Source: Burkholderiales bacterium (GTDB taxonomy: Bacteria > Pseudomonadota > Gammaproteobacteria > Burkholderiales > Casimicrobiaceae). From it: DNA of 7,742 bases. Below, one piece after another: positions 7,028-7,742 of this stretch. Position numbers and translations under genes: made by a program. The notes below the pieces were generated by a model, which was not told the DNA's origin, ran no database searches, and was given only the letters and a program-made list of their open reading frames with translations. How positions within the stretch are numbered: position 1 is the stretch's first letter; each line of letters opens with the position of its first letter. The stretch is taken from positions 1-7,742 of the forward strand of contig JAISPI010000174.1 of the NCBI GenBank assembly GCA_031275075.1, read 5' to 3'.

Positions 7028-7067
7028 TCTGTTGATAGAAATCAACTGCTGTTCGAGCGGATTGAAA
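7022..7067. repeat. 8-bp inverted repeat flanking the FNR-type site
   Basis: TTTCAATC at 7022-7029 and GATTGAAA at 7060-7067 are exact reverse complements 30 bp apart, with the FNR-type palindrome between them. The left arm contains the -35-like box of the flavocytochrome promoter. The arms may be a second regulator's sites or chance; the two palindromes do not share a centre. Confidence 0.35.
7032..7045. promoter_or_regulatory. FNR/Anr/Dnr-type binding site
   Basis: TTGATAGAAATCAA matches the FNR consensus TTGAT-N4-ATCAA at all ten defined positions, and G/C at 7031/7046 extends the dyad by one pair. Its centre (7038.5) lies 41.5 bp upstream of the transcription start predicted from the TAGTAT box, the spacing of class II FNR-activated promoters. 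It should therefore activate the flavocytochrome gene when oxygen is absent. The rlpA start is about 170 bp away on the other side, so an effect on rlpA is less likely. An FNR relative (Anr, Dnr) or CRP-like protein could also bind. Confidence 0.8.
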
Positions 7068-7215
7068 TGGTTGTGCTATTCCAGCATCGGAAACACATCA
7101 ATGTTTTTGGATAATGCTCCTCTTTTCATCTCGACGAACGTTCATCCAAAAATTGACGTACTATATGCATTTCGTCCCTGATCTTCTTTGGAATAGGCCT
7201 AACGTCGATTGAACC

Positions 7216-7742
7216 ATGTCTGCCCCCATTTTTTTTCGTTTCTTTCGTTACGTTGTTTGCATCGCAGTGATTGCGTTGTTGTCTGCATGTGGCAGCGCTC
7301 CGTCACAGCCCGGGAAAACGGTGCCGTCCGGTGGCGGCTATTATCAGGATGACGGACCGGGCAGCACAACGATCGACCTCGATAAAGTCCCAGACGCGGT
7401 TCCCAGAGCCGAACCGCTGCACCGTTTCGCCAATCGCCCGTATACCGTTCTGGGGCGTACCTATGTGCCGGCGACCACGCTGGCGCCGTATAAGGCGCGC
7501 GGCACGGCGTCGTGGTACGGCAGAAAATTTCATGGAAAAAAAACGTCAACCGGCGAAACTTACGATATGTTCGCCATGAGCGCCGCCCATCCGACATTGC
7601 CACTGCCGTCGTATGTGCGCGTTACCGGTCTGACCAGCGGCAAAAGTGTCGTGGTGCGCGTTAATGACCGCGGCCCGTTTTTGCATGGTCGCCTCATTGA
7701 TCTTTCTTATGCGGCGGCTCATCGAATCGGGATTGCCGCCAG
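7216..7742 (+). CDS. rlpA: RlpA-family septal-ring lipoprotein, probable lytic transglycosylase, N-terminal part (3' truncated by window)
   Basis: The frame is open from ATG 7216 to the window end, giving 175 residues. RlpA proteins are outer-membrane lipoproteins that bind and, in active members, cleave denuded glycan strands lacking stem peptides during division. The N-terminus is a lipoprotein signal with lipobox LSAC at 22-25, so Cys25 would be lipidated. A Ser/Pro/Gly-rich linker follows, then the double-psi beta-barrel domain from about residue 96: GTASWYGRKFHG (96-107), TSTGETYD (110-117), MSAAHPTLPLP (121-131), VRVNDRGPF (147-155) and IDLSYAAA (161-168). The start is fixed by an in-frame TGA at 7210-7212. 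E114, H125 and D151 have the same spacing as the residues I recall being required in Pseudomonas aeruginosa RlpA (E120, H131, D157), which suggests an active enzyme. A C-terminal SPOR domain is expected past the window. rlpA usually follows rodA directly. Confidence 0.93.
   Translation, partial: MSAPIFFRFFRYVVCIAVIALLSACGSAPSQPGKTVPSGGGYYQDDGPGSTTIDLDKVPDAVPRAEPLHRFANRPYTVLGRTYVPATTLAPYKARGTASWYGRKFHGKKTSTGETYDMFAMSAAHPTLPLPSYVRVTGLTSGKSVVVRVNDRGPFLHGRLIDLSYAAAHRIGIAA

Noticed and set aside
7110..7115. GATAAT as a -10 box for rlpA
   Set aside because: The spot 17 nt upstream (TCGGAA) is a poor -35, and the TTGACG at 7153-7158 has no -10 at the right distance. rlpA must have a promoter in 6968-7215, but I cannot place it.
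7136..7143. GAACGTTC palindrome in the intergenic region
   Set aside because: It is only 8 bp, matches no operator I can name with confidence, and sites of this size are frequent by chance.

Overview
The window is a proteobacterial chromosome segment, most probably from a betaproteobacterium. The evidence for that is the gene order mreB-mreC-mreD-mrdA-rodA followed by rlpA, the moderately high G+C, and the style of the MreC and PBP2 N-termini. A facultatively anaerobic lineage such as the Rhodocyclales would fit the respiratory gene and the FNR-type site, but the genus cannot be fixed from this sequence alone.

Positions 2-5075 on the + strand hold the cell-shape (elongasome) cluster. It starts with the 3' end of mreB (actin-like filament) and continues with mreC (periplasmic scaffold), mreD (membrane partner), mrdA (PBP2 transpeptidase) and rodA (SEDS glycosyltransferase). 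The genes are packed tightly: mreC and mreD overlap by ATGA, and only 3 bp separate mrdA and rodA. Together they encode most of the Rod complex that builds lateral-wall peptidoglycan. Between mreD and mrdA lies a possible 16-codon ORF that overlaps the mrdA start by ATGA.

Positions 5076-5134 contain a strong inverted repeat between the convergent ends of rodA and the next gene. It is probably a shared transcription end or barrier.

Positions 5135-6967 on the - strand encode a secreted 610-residue tetraheme flavocytochrome c of the fumarate/urocanate reductase family. Its FAD core and the catalytic arginine are in place. However, two active-site residues of true fumarate reductase are replaced (recalled FccA numbering: E378 is Leu, H504 is Gly). 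It is therefore probably a periplasmic terminal reductase for an organic acceptor other than fumarate. Upstream is a perfect TTGAT-N4-ATCAA FNR/Anr palindrome, placed as in a class II anaerobically activated promoter.

From 7216 to the window end, on the + strand, is the 5' part of rlpA. It encodes a septal-ring lipoprotein and lytic transglycosylase, and it normally follows rodA directly. The respiratory gene with its own control region therefore sits as a one-gene island inside an otherwise conserved cell-wall cluster. No tRNA, rRNA, CRISPR array, transposase or phage gene is visible.
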